64,000 bases of DNA from Phenylobacterium sp. (GTDB taxonomy: Bacteria; Pseudomonadota; Alphaproteobacteria; Caulobacterales; Caulobacteraceae), in assembly GCF_025351295.1 (NCBI RefSeq), contig NZ_JANXWD010000003.1, positions 23,834-87,833 of the forward strand. Direction: 5' to 3'. The translations under genes and the position numbers were made by a program. Below are positions 9,456 through 18,078 of this stretch, one piece after another. Within the stretch, counting starts at the first letter, position 1. Each line of letters begins with the position of its first letter. The notes under the pieces are model-generated. The model was not told where the DNA came from. It did no database searches and saw only the letters and a list, made by a program, of their open reading frames with translations.

Positions 9456-10265
9456 ATGCCGCTCGTCAACCTCCAGGCCGCCGGTGAGACCATCTGGTTC
9501 AAGACCACCGGCTCGGGCCCGCCGCTGCTGCAGATCCACGGCTCGGCGTTCGGCCACCGCAACTTCGAGAAGATGACGCCGCTGATGGCCGAGCACTTCG
9601 CGGTGATCGACTTCGACCTGCCCGGATACGGCGAGAGCCAGGGCAGGCCGCGCGACAGCATGGAGGGCATCGCCGACCAGGTGTTCGAATTCATGCACGC
9701 GGCGGGGCTGGGCAAGGTCAACCTGCACGGCACCTCCTTCGGCGCGATGATCGGCCTGACCCTGGCGGCGCGGCATCCGGAGGTCATCGAGCATCTGGTG
9801 CTCAGCTGCTTCCTGGCGCGCTACGACAACGCCGCGCGGCAGATGCGGGCCACCTGGAAACGCGCGGCCCTGGAGAGCGGAATGGAAGCCGTCGCCGACC
9901 TGACCTCGGTGGCGGGGTTCGCGCGCGGGTTCTACGACCGGCCGGGCGCCGAGGCGCAACTGGCCGCCATGCGCGTAGCCTTCTCGAAGAATACGCCCCA
10001 GGCCTTCATCGCCGGCACCGAGACCATCGAGCGCACCGATCTCAGCGCGTACGCGCCGCAGGTCACCGCGCCGACCCTGCTGCTGGCCGGCCAGGAGGAC
10101 AACATGACCCCGTTCAAGCCGGCCGACAGTGGCGTCGGCTTCTCGCAGATCGAGACCCTGATGCCGACCGCCCGCCTCACCGTGCTGCCGGAATGCGGGC
10201 ACTATCTGGTGATCGAACAGCCCGAGCTGGCGGCCGAGGCGATCGTGGCCTTCATCGGACGCTAG
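9456..10265 (+). CDS. Alpha/beta hydrolase
   Basis: A 269-residue alpha/beta hydrolase. The oxyanion-hole region is ITGSGPPLLQIHGS-like at about residues 15-35. The canonical nucleophile elbow HGTSFGAMIG has Ser near 93, and the catalytic histidine is probably in LPECGHYLVIEQP near the C-terminus. The acid is expected in LLLAGQEDNMTPF. It resembles meta-cleavage-product hydrolases and haloperoxidase-like esterases. It lies 26 bp after the PrpD-family gene and is probably in the same operon. It converges with the amidase gene, with a 14-bp 3' overlap. Substrate unknown. Confidence 0.88.
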   Translation: MPLVNLQAAGETIWFKTTGSGPPLLQIHGSAFGHRNFEKMTPLMAEHFAVIDFDLPGYGESQGRPRDSMEGIADQVFEFMHAAGLGKVNLHGTSFGAMIGLTLAARHPEVIEHLVLSCFLARYDNAARQMRATWKRAALESGMEAVADLTSVAGFARGFYDRPGAEAQLAAMRVAFSKNTPQAFIAGTETIERTDLSAYAPQVTAPTLLLAGQEDNMTPFKPADSGVGFSQIETLMPTARLTVLPECGHYLVIEQPELAAEAIVAFIGR

Positions 10266-11550
10266 CCCCGGCCAGCAGGGGGCCGATGGCCGCCGCCGCG
10301 GCCAGGACGGCCCGGTCGGCGAACCTGGGCCCCGTCAGGGTCAGGCCCAGGGCCAGGCCCGCCGGCCCGCGCCCGGCCGGCACGTTCACGGCCGGCGTGT
10401 GCAGCAGGGTCCAGAGGCCGTTGAACACGAACGAGCCGGTCTGGTGCAGGCCAAGGGGCGCCTCGCCCACCACGCTGGGGGTCAGGATCGCGTCGAATCC
10501 GGCGGCGATCGCATCGAAGACCGGACGTGCGGCGGCGGCGGCGTCATAGGCGGCGCACAGGTCCGCGACGGTCAGCCCGTCGCGCGCCTCCACATAGCCT
10601 CTCAGGTCCTCGTGCAGCGCCTGGCCGTGCGCCCGGTACTCGGCCAGGAAGGCCGTGCGCCCTTCCATCCGCATGATCGCCTGGTGAGCGCGCGGCAGGT
10701 CGTCGAAGGCGGGGGGCAGATCGAGGTCCTCGACGTGCGCGCCGGCGGCCTTCAGCCGTTCGCCGGACCGGGCGAACAGGGCCTGGACCGACGGCTCGGC
10801 CGACGCCCAGCTCGGCGATCTGCAGAGCCCGATCCGCGCGCCTCTCAGACAGAGCGGCGGCTGGGGCTGGGTTGGGGCCGGGTGCGGGTCGAAGACCTCG
10901 AACAGCAGCGCCAGGTCATCCGCCGAGCGGGCGAACCATCCGACGGTGTCGAGGCTGGGGGCGAACGGGCGGACGCCCTCGCGACTGACCAGGCCCCAGG
11001 TGGGCTTGAAGCCATAGACGCCGCAGTAGGCCGCGGGGCGCAGGATCGACCCGCCGGTCTGGGTGCCCAGCGCCAGGGGCACATGACCGTCGGCCACCGC
11101 CGCGGCCGAGCCGCTGGACGAGCCGCCCGGCGTGCGCGCGAGGTCGTGCGGATTGCGGGTCAGCGCCTTGGCCCCCGTCGCGGCGAACTCGACGGTGTCG
11201 GTCTTGCCGAAGACTACCGCCCCGGCCGACCGCAGGACGCTGACACAGGCCGCGTCCAGGCGCGGGAAGGAGTCGCGATAGAGTGGCGAGTTGTGCCGGG
11301 TCGGCATGTCGTGCGTCAGGATCACGTCCTTGATCCCGACGGGGATGCCGCCCAGCGGCCGCACGCGTCCGTCCAGATCGCAGGCCAGCGCCTGGGCCAG
11401 CACAACCGCGGGCTCGAGATGGGCCCAGGCCTTGACCTCGCCGTCCCGGATCCGGACGCGCTCCAGGCAGGCCCGGTTCAGCGCCTCGGCCGTGAGCTCG
11501 CCACGGCCCATCCGGGCCAGCGCCTCGGTGGCGGTGAGGGGTTGCGTCAT
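10252..11550 (-). CDS. Amidase (amidase-signature family)
   Basis: A 432-residue protein starting at ATG 11550, which is preceded by AGGAG; upstream in-frame codons lack such a site. The Ser-cisSer-Lys triad of the amidase-signature family is visible: Lys74 in VGIKDVILT, the GGSSSGS stretch at 142-148 carrying the cis-serine, and Ser168 in LGTQTGGSILRPA. It hydrolyses amides or aryl esters to acids. The sequence cannot separate a free-standing amidase from allophanate-hydrolase-like relatives, and there is no GatB/GatC neighbour. It may work with the upstream hydantoinase-type genes (inference). Confidence 0.9.
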   Translation of the reverse strand: MTQPLTATEALARMGRGELTAEALNRACLERVRIRDGEVKAWAHLEPAVVLAQALACDLDGRVRPLGGIPVGIKDVILTHDMPTRHNSPLYRDSFPRLDAACVSVLRSAGAVVFGKTDTVEFAATGAKALTRNPHDLARTPGGSSSGSAAAVADGHVPLALGTQTGGSILRPAAYCGVYGFKPTWGLVSREGVRPFAPSLDTVGWFARSADDLALLFEVFDPHPAPTQPQPPLCLRGARIGLCRSPSWASAEPSVQALFARSGERLKAAGAHVEDLDLPPAFDDLPRAHQAIMRMEGRTAFLAEYRAHGQALHEDLRGYVEARDGLTVADLCAAYDAAAAARPVFDAIAAGFDAILTPSVVGEAPLGLHQTGSFVFNGLWTLLHTPAVNVPAGRGPAGLALGLTLTGPRFADRAVLAAAAAIGPLLAGASVR

Positions 11551-11759
11551 CCCGGCTCCTTCAACCTGGACCCAGACTATCAAGGCGGCGGGCCGGCCGG
11601 TACGGCTGGCTCGTCATAGGCTTTGACGCGCGGGGTATAGCCGCCGCGCTCGCCTTGCGCCGCGCGCATGGGCCTATGACCATTTCCGGGTTCATGTCCG
11701 GTGGCGGCGCCCTTACGGATAGGACTTCAGCCGGGGTCGTCCCGGCGACGGGCCAGGTC

Positions 11760-12551
11760 ATGAGTGAGAGCAGATCGTATCCGGCGGGCGACTTCGACGC
11801 CCTCGCGGCCTACCGCCGGATGTTCGCGACCGCGCAGGATGGCGTGGCGGCCTGGTGGTATTTCGGAACCGCCTTCGCCGAGCTTCCGGGCCATCTGAGC
11901 CTGCCGGTGATCCAGGCCGAGACCCTGATGATCTACAAGACCACCACCCTTTCGGCCGACGCCTTCCGCATGGACTGGTGGGAGATCGGCTACATGCGCG
12001 ATCTGGCGACCGGCGAGATCGCCCGGTCCTGGACCAACCCGATCACCGGCGCCACCGTCGCCGCGCCGCAGAAGTTCGAGGAAGGTCCCGCCCACTTCCT
12101 GATCGCCCGCAACGGCGCCGGGCTGAAGCTGGAGCTCACCCAGGCGCACGCCCGCATCGAGCGGGTCGACGTCGAGTTCTCGGAATCGGACGGCCGGGTC
12201 CTACTGGAACAGACCGAACGCAAGGTCCGCGGCTTCCCGTTGCCCGACGGCACCATGCCCAGCCTGGACTCCGCCGACGTGAGCTCGGCGCGGACCACGC
12301 TCTCGATCCAGTCGGCCCGCGGCGACCTGCAGCAGTCGAGCGCGCCCTGTTCGGGGGCCTATGACTTCGAACTGCGCAAGCCGCCCGGCTGGATGGGTTT
12401 CGGCGATCGTCCCGGGTCGGCGATCACCCGCGGCGCCATGGTCAAGGCCCCGATGAACGCGCCGTTGAACCCGAGCGCCTGGCGCCGCCTGCAGCAGCTC
12501 TTCCCGGACTGCTTCGACGGCGACGAGGTGCGGCCCCGGTGGCCGGCGTAG
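11760..12551 (+). CDS. DUF1838 family protein
   Basis: A 263-residue protein; ATG at 11760 was chosen because homology-like sequence begins there (DFDALAAYRRMFATAQDGV) while the frame upstream is low-complexity. Features typical of DUF1838 are WWYFGTAF, an early LPVIQAETL, the EIGYMRDLATGEIARSW segment and NPITGATV. The function of the family is unknown. No signal peptide is seen with this start, unlike the following paralogue, which begins 5 bp downstream. Two adjacent DUF1838 genes of different predicted location suggest a functional pair or a recent duplication. Confidence 0.75.
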   Translation: MSESRSYPAGDFDALAAYRRMFATAQDGVAAWWYFGTAFAELPGHLSLPVIQAETLMIYKTTTLSADAFRMDWWEIGYMRDLATGEIARSWTNPITGATVAAPQKFEEGPAHFLIARNGAGLKLELTQAHARIERVDVEFSESDGRVLLEQTERKVRGFPLPDGTMPSLDSADVSSARTTLSIQSARGDLQQSSAPCSGAYDFELRKPPGWMGFGDRPGSAITRGAMVKAPMNAPLNPSAWRRLQQLFPDCFDGDEVRPRWPA

Positions 12552-12556
12552 AGCGC

Positions 12557-13369
12557 ATGTCGCGGGCCAGGCCAGCCAGACGCGACCTGCTGGGCCTGAT
12601 CCCCGTCAGCCTGGCCCTGTGCGCGTCGGCGCTGGTGTCGGCGCCGGCCGCGGCGGCCCAGACCCCAGGCCTGCGGACCTGGCTCAAGCTCGTCGCCGAC
12701 CTGGACGGCCGGACCGTGTTTTCCGTGACCGAGGGCATGGTCTGGGGTTTCAAGCCCCAGGCCGACGACCTGACCGCGGCGCAGTTCGCCCGGCGGCTCT
12801 ATGGCTACCGAAGCCTGCTTGCCCGCAAGGTGGAGACCACGCCGGACGGCCTGCGCCTGCGGACCAAGGGCTGGAGCTTCTACCTCGACGCCGACAGCGG
12901 CGAGCCAGTGTCCGAGTTGCTCAATCCCTACACCGGCCTGAAGGTGACCTGTCCGCCCCTGTCGGGCCCAGCGTCGAGCGTCACCTATGGCGGACCGGTG
13001 GCCACCGGCGCCGGTCCGGACCTGACGATGCGGCGGATCGGCGACCACGCCTGGATCGGCGTCGACCGGATCTCCCGCTTCAAGCCGTCCGACACCACCT
13101 GGTTCAAGCTCGAGGCCGACCTCACGACCTACGCCTGCAGGACGGCGGACCTGGACAACCCCGCAAACAGCCACATCCCCAGCACCTGGTCGCACAGCCT
13201 GACGGCCGAATGGCAGACCTGGATGCGGATGCATGGCGAGCCGGGCCACATCCTATTCAACGGCGCGGGCGTGGCGCTGCGCGGCCCCGAGCAGATCGGC
13301 ACCGACCTGCGGCGCGCCATCGACCGCGGCTTTCCGGGCGCCCTGGCCGAGACTCTCGCCTGGGGCTGA
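12557..13369 (+). CDS. DUF1838 family protein, probably Tat-exported
   Basis: A 270-residue protein. ATG 12557 gives a twin-arginine-like signal (PARRDLLGL followed by a hydrophobic stretch ending SAPAAAA); a GTG at 12539 overlapping the upstream gene would add six residues. The mature part follows the DUF1838 plan: an N-terminal LKLVADLDGRTVFSVTEGMVWG, then LYLDADSGEPVSELLNPYTGL-like sequence, and a C-terminal WQTWMRMHGEPGHILFNGAG. Tat export would be consistent with a cofactor-bound or rapidly folding protein. Function is unknown. Confidence 0.75.
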   Translation: MSRARPARRDLLGLIPVSLALCASALVSAPAAAAQTPGLRTWLKLVADLDGRTVFSVTEGMVWGFKPQADDLTAAQFARRLYGYRSLLARKVETTPDGLRLRTKGWSFYLDADSGEPVSELLNPYTGLKVTCPPLSGPASSVTYGGPVATGAGPDLTMRRIGDHAWIGVDRISRFKPSDTTWFKLEADLTTYACRTADLDNPANSHIPSTWSHSLTAEWQTWMRMHGEPGHILFNGAGVALRGPEQIGTDLRRAIDRGFPGALAETLAWG

Positions 13370-13461
13370 CGCTATGCGGCCCGCACATAGGCGGTTGCGG
13401 ATTTGAGACTACCGGGGCGGGGGCGCAGACCCCAAGCTGATGGCCGCGGCTGGAGGCTTCC

Positions 13462-14322
13462 ATGAGCGAGACGATCGCAAGACCCGACACCCAGGACCTG
13501 ATGGTCCCCGGCCCCATCGGCCGTCTGGCGGTGCGCACCAAGGGCCTCGCGGCCCGGCCGGCCCAGGTGGTGGTGATGGTCCAGGGTTCCAACCTCACCG
13601 GCCAGGCGATCTTCGACCTCTCCTTTCCGGGCGGGAAGGACTACTCGCTGATGGACGCCATCGTCGGCCTTGGCTACGGCGCGGTCACCTTCTCCGTACG
13701 CGGCTACGGCAATTCAGAGGCTCCGGAGGACGGCTTCAGCGTCACCACCGAGGCGGCCATGGAGGACCTGGACGCGGTGATGGACTGGGTCGCCGCCCAG
13801 GGCTATCGCCGCCCGCACCTGCTGGGGTTCTCCTGGGGCGGCCGGATCGCCGGGCGCTATGTGGAGACCCACGGCGAGCGGGTGGACCGGCTGGTGCTCT
13901 ACGACCCGGCGCGCGGCGGCGGAAACCTGGTCCTGCCGGCCCCCACCGAGCCGTGGTGGACCAACACCTACCAGCATTACAATGAAAAGCTGGAGCCGGA
14001 CTTCACCGATCCGGCGGTGCGCCACGCCATCGGCCAGCTGGTCAGCACGACCGAAGCCCGCTCCCCGAACGGCATCCGCCTGGAGAACGCGCGGCCCTTC
14101 CCCGCCATCGATCCCAGCCGGATCCAGCGACCGACCCTGCTGATCTATGGTGTGGAGGCCGCCAAGGCCAACTACATGCAGGGCGGGGTCCCGCGCGGCC
14201 AGTTCTTCGAGGACCTGGCGACCGACGACAAGGCCTTGGTGATCATCCCGGGGGGCGGCGATTTCGCCCATTTCCAGCAGTCCCGCTACCGCCTCTACAA
14301 GGCGATCGGCGACTTCCTGTAG
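13462..14322 (+). CDS. Alpha/beta hydrolase
   Basis: A 286-residue alpha/beta hydrolase with a canonical nucleophile elbow LLGFSWGGRIAG (Ser near 124). The preceding strand has FSVRGYGNSEAPEDG, typical of the esterase/lipase lid region. The catalytic His is probably in GGGDFAHFQQ near residue 268. The acidic residue is less clear (LLIYGVEAAKANYMQ, where Asp would be expected, has Glu). ATG 13462 lies after GGAGG at about 13451. It is separate from the DUF1838 pair by 92 bp but on the same strand. Substrate unknown. Confidence 0.87.
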   Translation: MSETIARPDTQDLMVPGPIGRLAVRTKGLAARPAQVVVMVQGSNLTGQAIFDLSFPGGKDYSLMDAIVGLGYGAVTFSVRGYGNSEAPEDGFSVTTEAAMEDLDAVMDWVAAQGYRRPHLLGFSWGGRIAGRYVETHGERVDRLVLYDPARGGGNLVLPAPTEPWWTNTYQHYNEKLEPDFTDPAVRHAIGQLVSTTEARSPNGIRLENARPFPAIDPSRIQRPTLLIYGVEAAKANYMQGGVPRGQFFEDLATDDKALVIIPGGGDFAHFQQSRYRLYKAIGDFL

Positions 14323-14339
14323 GCGCCCCCGGCGCGGCG

Positions 14340-15452
14340 CTAATCCCGGATGGCGCCGAAGAAGCTGATCGGCGGCAGCTGGCCCTTGAGGTAGACCGGC
14401 TCGCGCTCGGCGGTGAAATAGCGCTCGGGCGCAAACCCGGCCTCGGCCACGGCCTTGGGATAGTCCAGCGCCTTGAAGCCCCCCGAGAACGGCTCGTTGG
14501 CATTCATACCGAACCAGCTGGTGCGCATCTGTACGAATGGGTCGTCGATCGGCGGCATGCCGCCATCCATCAGCATCACGCCGCCCGGCGCGAGCAGGCG
14601 ATGGGCTTCCTTGAACAGCGCGCGGATCACCGGAACGGGGCATTCGTGGGTGACCAGCATCGAGGCCACCAGGTCGAAGTGGCCGTCCGGGAAGTCCGTG
14701 TGCGCGCCGTCCTGCTGGCTGAAGTGCGCCGCGATCCCGAGCGATTCCGCGCGGGCGTGGGCGTGGCGCACCTGCGGCGCGCCGACATCGATCCCGTGCA
14801 CCTCGGCGTCCGGGAAGTATTCCTTCCACGGCAGGGTCGTGAACCCCGGGCCGCAGCCCACGTCCAGGATGCGGCGCGGCTTGAGCTCCGGAAACCGCTC
14901 CCGGATCACCTCGGCCTGCGCCACGCCCAGTCCATCGTTGCGGGGCCCCAGGCCTCCGAACGCGAATACATAGACACCGCGGTCGTAGAGGGCGCCGGCA
15001 TAGACATCGTCGTCGGACAGCTCAGTATGGAAATTGCCGGGCATGACGTGGATGTCGACGGCGTCGATGTAGCGCGGGATCTCAAGATCCGGATTGAGCC
15101 GCAGCGTCCCGCGATCCGCGGGCCTGGGCCGGGCGTTGCCGTTCAGGGTGTCGAGCTGGCGCTCGATGCTCTCGCCCACGGTGTCCCAGACCAGCTCCTG
15201 AGCCGCGCGTCCCACCACGTCCGAGCCCCGGAAATAGAAACTGCTGTCGGTCAGCCGCTTGACCTCCTGCGGCGAGGCCGGCGGCCGGCCGTAGCGTGCC
15301 TCGAAGGCCGGGAGCAGCTGGCGGTAGTAGACGTCGTTCGCGCCCGGGAAGAGGTCAGTCGTGAACATCTTGCGCAGCGACGAACAGAAGTCCTGCCGCG
15401 CCAGTTCGTCATGGGTGGCGCTGGGGAGAGCGGCGTGCGGTTCCTGGAACAT
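14340..15452 (-). CDS. Class I SAM-dependent methyltransferase
   Basis: A 370-residue protein. The SAM-binding motif ILDVGCGPGFTTLPW is near residue 195, followed by the acidic loop VHGIDVGAPQV and a post-motif DLVASMLVTHE. The N-terminal 190 residues form a separate domain with no recognisable motif, so the enzyme is longer than minimal methyltransferases. The usual role would be methylation of a small molecule; an O-methylation in aromatic metabolism fits the neighbourhood (inference). It converges with the hydrolase at 13462 (17 bp apart). Confidence 0.85.
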   Translation of the reverse strand: MFQEPHAALPSATHDELARQDFCSSLRKMFTTDLFPGANDVYYRQLLPAFEARYGRPPASPQEVKRLTDSSFYFRGSDVVGRAAQELVWDTVGESIERQLDTLNGNARPRPADRGTLRLNPDLEIPRYIDAVDIHVMPGNFHTELSDDDVYAGALYDRGVYVFAFGGLGPRNDGLGVAQAEVIRERFPELKPRRILDVGCGPGFTTLPWKEYFPDAEVHGIDVGAPQVRHAHARAESLGIAAHFSQQDGAHTDFPDGHFDLVASMLVTHECPVPVIRALFKEAHRLLAPGGVMLMDGGMPPIDDPFVQMRTSWFGMNANEPFSGGFKALDYPKAVAEAGFAPERYFTAEREPVYLKGQLPPISFFGAIRD

Positions 15453-15474
15453 GCGGCTTATCCTTCAGCTGAAC

Positions 15475-15894
15475 CTATGGGAGGGCGAGGAGCCCCTGGG
15501 CCTCGATCGCGGCCACGATGATCGCGTGGTCCACATCCGGCAGGCCGCCCGAGACCGCGGCGCCGGCGACGATCACGCCGGCCCTGTCGGTGACCACGAC
15601 GCCGCCGCCGAGCGGGGCGAAGCGTCCGCCGGTAGCGCCGGATATGGCCGCCGTCGCCTGGTCGGTGAACAGCGGCGTCAGAGCCAGGGTCGCGCGGTTG
15701 AAGCCCAGGGCGGTGACCGCCTTGGCGATGGCTGTGTCCACCCCGAAGATGCCCTGGCCGTCGGTGCGCATCGCGACGCGGACATGGCCGCCCGGGTCGG
15801 TGACCACGACGGAAATCTTCGTGACGCCCCGCGCCTCGGCCTCCGCCAGAGCGCCCTGCGCCAGCTTGAGGGCCTCAGCCAGCGTGATCGACAT
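15475..15894 (-). CDS. GlcG/HbpS (DUF336) family heme-binding-like protein
   Basis: A 139-residue protein of the GlcG/HbpS family: an N-terminal ITLAEALKLAQGALAEAE, VVVTDPGGHVRVAMRTDG, and GGVVVTDRAGVIVAGAAVSGG. Start ATG 15894 is preceded by GGAGA; a longer start at 15918 has none. The family includes heme-binding HbpS and proteins encoded beside oxidoreductases, with unclear roles. The gene overlaps the 3' end of the upstream small ORF by 20 bp and is 22 bp from the methyltransferase, so the three minus-strand genes probably form one operon. Confidence 0.85.
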   Translation of the reverse strand: MSITLAEALKLAQGALAEAEARGVTKISVVVTDPGGHVRVAMRTDGQGIFGVDTAIAKAVTALGFNRATLALTPLFTDQATAAISGATGGRFAPLGGGVVVTDRAGVIVAGAAVSGGLPDVDHAIIVAAIEAQGLLALP

Positions 15895-16264
15895 GGGCGA
15901 TCTCCGGTTTGCGTCCATCGAGCGCCGCTTCGCGCTCCTCGGTGATCGCGCGCAGCACCCGGCTCAGCATCGCCTGGCGCTGGGCGTCACGCGCCACGCC
16001 GCGGGCGTCGTCGGGGACATAGGCTTCGACGGCGGCGGTCGACGGCGACGTTCCACCGTCCAGCAGCGCCTCGTGGGTGTCGACCCGGGCGCGCAGCGCC
16101 GAGACCTCGGACATCAACGCCACGAACATGACCATCATCCGGTCGAGGTCGCCGGGCTGCAGATAGGCCGGACGGTCGACGCCCCGGGCCCAGCGACGCC
16201 GCGGGCGCCGCGCGCCGTCGGTCTGCGCCGGCGGCGGGGCCGCAAAGGGGATATCGTCGGCCAT
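15875..16264 (-). CDS. Hypothetical protein, Arg/Pro-rich N-terminus
   Basis: A 129-residue protein with no family I recognise. The N-terminus is rich in Pro, Ala and Arg (PPPAQTDGARRPRRRWARG). A predicted helical segment in the middle (LDRMMVMFVALMSEVSALRARVDTHEALLD) could form a coiled coil or oligomerise. Further helices follow (AQRQAMLSRVLRAITEEREAAL). It starts the operon with the GlcG-like and methyltransferase genes, its 3' end overlapping the GlcG-like gene by 20 bp. It is accepted as real because of operon position and amino-acid-like composition, with moderate certainty. Confidence 0.6.
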   Translation of the reverse strand: MADDIPFAAPPPAQTDGARRPRRRWARGVDRPAYLQPGDLDRMMVMFVALMSEVSALRARVDTHEALLDGGTSPSTAAVEAYVPDDARGVARDAQRQAMLSRVLRAITEEREAALDGRKPEIAHVDHAG

Positions 16265-16455
16265 CGGGACCTCCGTCGAGCCTGCTGCTCAATCGACCCG
16301 AACGGTACGCCGGCCCGGGGAGCGCGCAACGACGGCGACGTCCGTTACCCGCTATTCGGTTATTCGAGATCACCGGATGCCGGTTAAGTCGCCGCAAGCG
16401 ATTTGCCGTTCGCGGCCGCTTGGGGGACGTTGCGGGGGCTAGACGAGGTGAGCAG

Positions 16456-18078
16456 ATGGCCCTGAAGCGGAAATCGGCGCTCAACGCCGCCGAACCGGAC
16501 ATCGTCGCCGCCCTGACCGCGGTCGCCGGCGCCGAGGCGCTGCGGACCAGCGAGGCCGAGCGCACCTTCTTCTCCACCGACATCGCCGGCCGCGGCGAGA
16601 CCGCCGACGCGGTGGTGCGCGTGAGCGATACCGACACCCTGGCGCAGGTCGTGGCCACCGCGACGCGCATGGGCTGGATCGTCGTGCCGCGCGGCGGGGG
16701 GTTCTCCTACACCGGCGGCTATACGCCGGAGACCCGGCGCTCGGTCATCGTCGACCTGCGCGGCCTGGACCGGGTCGTCGAGATCAACGCTCGCGACATG
16801 TACGTCGTCGTCGAGGCCGGCTGCACCTGGCAGAACCTCTATGAGCGCTTGAGGGCCGCTGGTTTCCGAACCCCGTATTTCGGGCCGATGTCGGGGGCCA
16901 ACGCCACCGTCGGAGGCGCCCTTTCGCAAGGCAGCTTCTTCCTGGGCTCCAACCAGTATGGGTCACTGGCTGACTCGGTCCTGGCGCTGGAGATCGTGCT
17001 GGCGGACGGCACGGTGATGCGGACAGGGTCGTGGGGCTCCAGCGAGGGCGCCGCGCCGTTCTTCCGGCAATACGGCCCCGACCTGACCGGCCTGTTCCTG
17101 AACGACACCGGCGCCATGGGGTTCAAGAGCCGGGCTGTCCTGCGCCTCATTCCCTTCCCGACCCACCAAGCCTATGCGAGCTTCGCGTTCACCACCCATC
17201 AGGCGGCGCTGGCCGCCGTGTCGGCGATCGGGCGGACCGGACTGGCCGCCGAGTGCTACTGCTGGGACCCCTTCTTCGTCCGCCTGATGGCGGCCAACGC
17301 CAGCACCGGGCTCAGGGAAGATTTGAGCCTGCTGCTGAACGTGGTGAAAGGTGGGTCCAATCTGCTGGACGGCCTGATCGGGGCCGTGCGAATCGCGATG
17401 GCCGGCAGGGCGGTTTTTCGGGGCGACACCTGGTTGATGCATCTGGCGATCGACGACGTGTCGGCCGCGGGGGCGGCGGAGAAGCTCAAGCTGCTGCGCG
17501 CCATTGCCGGCAAGGCCGGCGGGCGCGAGGTTGCGCCCACGGCGCCCAGGACCCTGCGGGGGACGCCGTTCACCGACTTCAACACGGCCGAGCGGCGCCT
17601 CCCGCGGCGCAGCCTGCCCGTTCACGGCGTCTGCAGCCATTCGGCCGCCGCGCAGGTGGCGGATGAGGTCTACGCCTGTCTGGCGGCCAACCGGACCGAG
17701 ATGGAGCGGCTGGGCGTCAATTGCGGCACGATCTTCCTGGCGGTTGGCGGCCAGGCGGTCACGGTCGAGCCGCTGCTGTCGTGGGACGACGCGGAGCACT
17801 TCCTGCACAACCGGGTGGAGGAGACCAGCGACCTCGCCGCGCTGGCGACCTACGACGACCGGCCCGAGGCGACCCGCCTGGCCTTCGAACTGCGCCAGGC
17901 GTTCAAGGCTATCTTTCGCCGCCACGGCTGCGCCCATGTGCAGATCGGCCGCGCCTATCCCTGGGCGGAGACCCGGGACCCTGCCGTGCTGCGGCTGATC
18001 GAGGGGTTCAAGGACGCGGTCGACCCGCGGCGCGTGGTCAATCGCGGATCGCTGGGTTTCGGCGGGCCGGCGCATTGA
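16456..18078 (+). CDS. FAD-binding oxidoreductase, VAO/PCMH type
   Basis: A 540-residue flavoprotein. ATG 16456 is preceded by GAGGTGAG. The PCMH FAD-binding domain covers about residues 55-240: VVPRGGGFSYTGGYTP, VIVDLRGLDRVVEIN, VEAGCTWQNLYERLRAAG, and GANATVGGALSQGS. The C-terminal substrate domain ends with the typical VDPRRVVNRGSLGF. Relatives are vanillyl-alcohol oxidase, p-cresol dehydrogenase and glycolate-oxidase GlcD. Oxidation of a phenolic or hydroxyl substrate fits the neighbourhood. The stop codon overlaps the TTG start of the downstream tandem hydrolase (TTGA), so expression is coupled. Confidence 0.88.
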   Translation: MALKRKSALNAAEPDIVAALTAVAGAEALRTSEAERTFFSTDIAGRGETADAVVRVSDTDTLAQVVATATRMGWIVVPRGGGFSYTGGYTPETRRSVIVDLRGLDRVVEINARDMYVVVEAGCTWQNLYERLRAAGFRTPYFGPMSGANATVGGALSQGSFFLGSNQYGSLADSVLALEIVLADGTVMRTGSWGSSEGAAPFFRQYGPDLTGLFLNDTGAMGFKSRAVLRLIPFPTHQAYASFAFTTHQAALAAVSAIGRTGLAAECYCWDPFFVRLMAANASTGLREDLSLLLNVVKGGSNLLDGLIGAVRIAMAGRAVFRGDTWLMHLAIDDVSAAGAAEKLKLLRAIAGKAGGREVAPTAPRTLRGTPFTDFNTAERRLPRRSLPVHGVCSHSAAAQVADEVYACLAANRTEMERLGVNCGTIFLAVGGQAVTVEPLLSWDDAEHFLHNRVEETSDLAALATYDDRPEATRLAFELRQAFKAIFRRHGCAHVQIGRAYPWAETRDPAVLRLIEGFKDAVDPRRVVNRGSLGFGGPAH

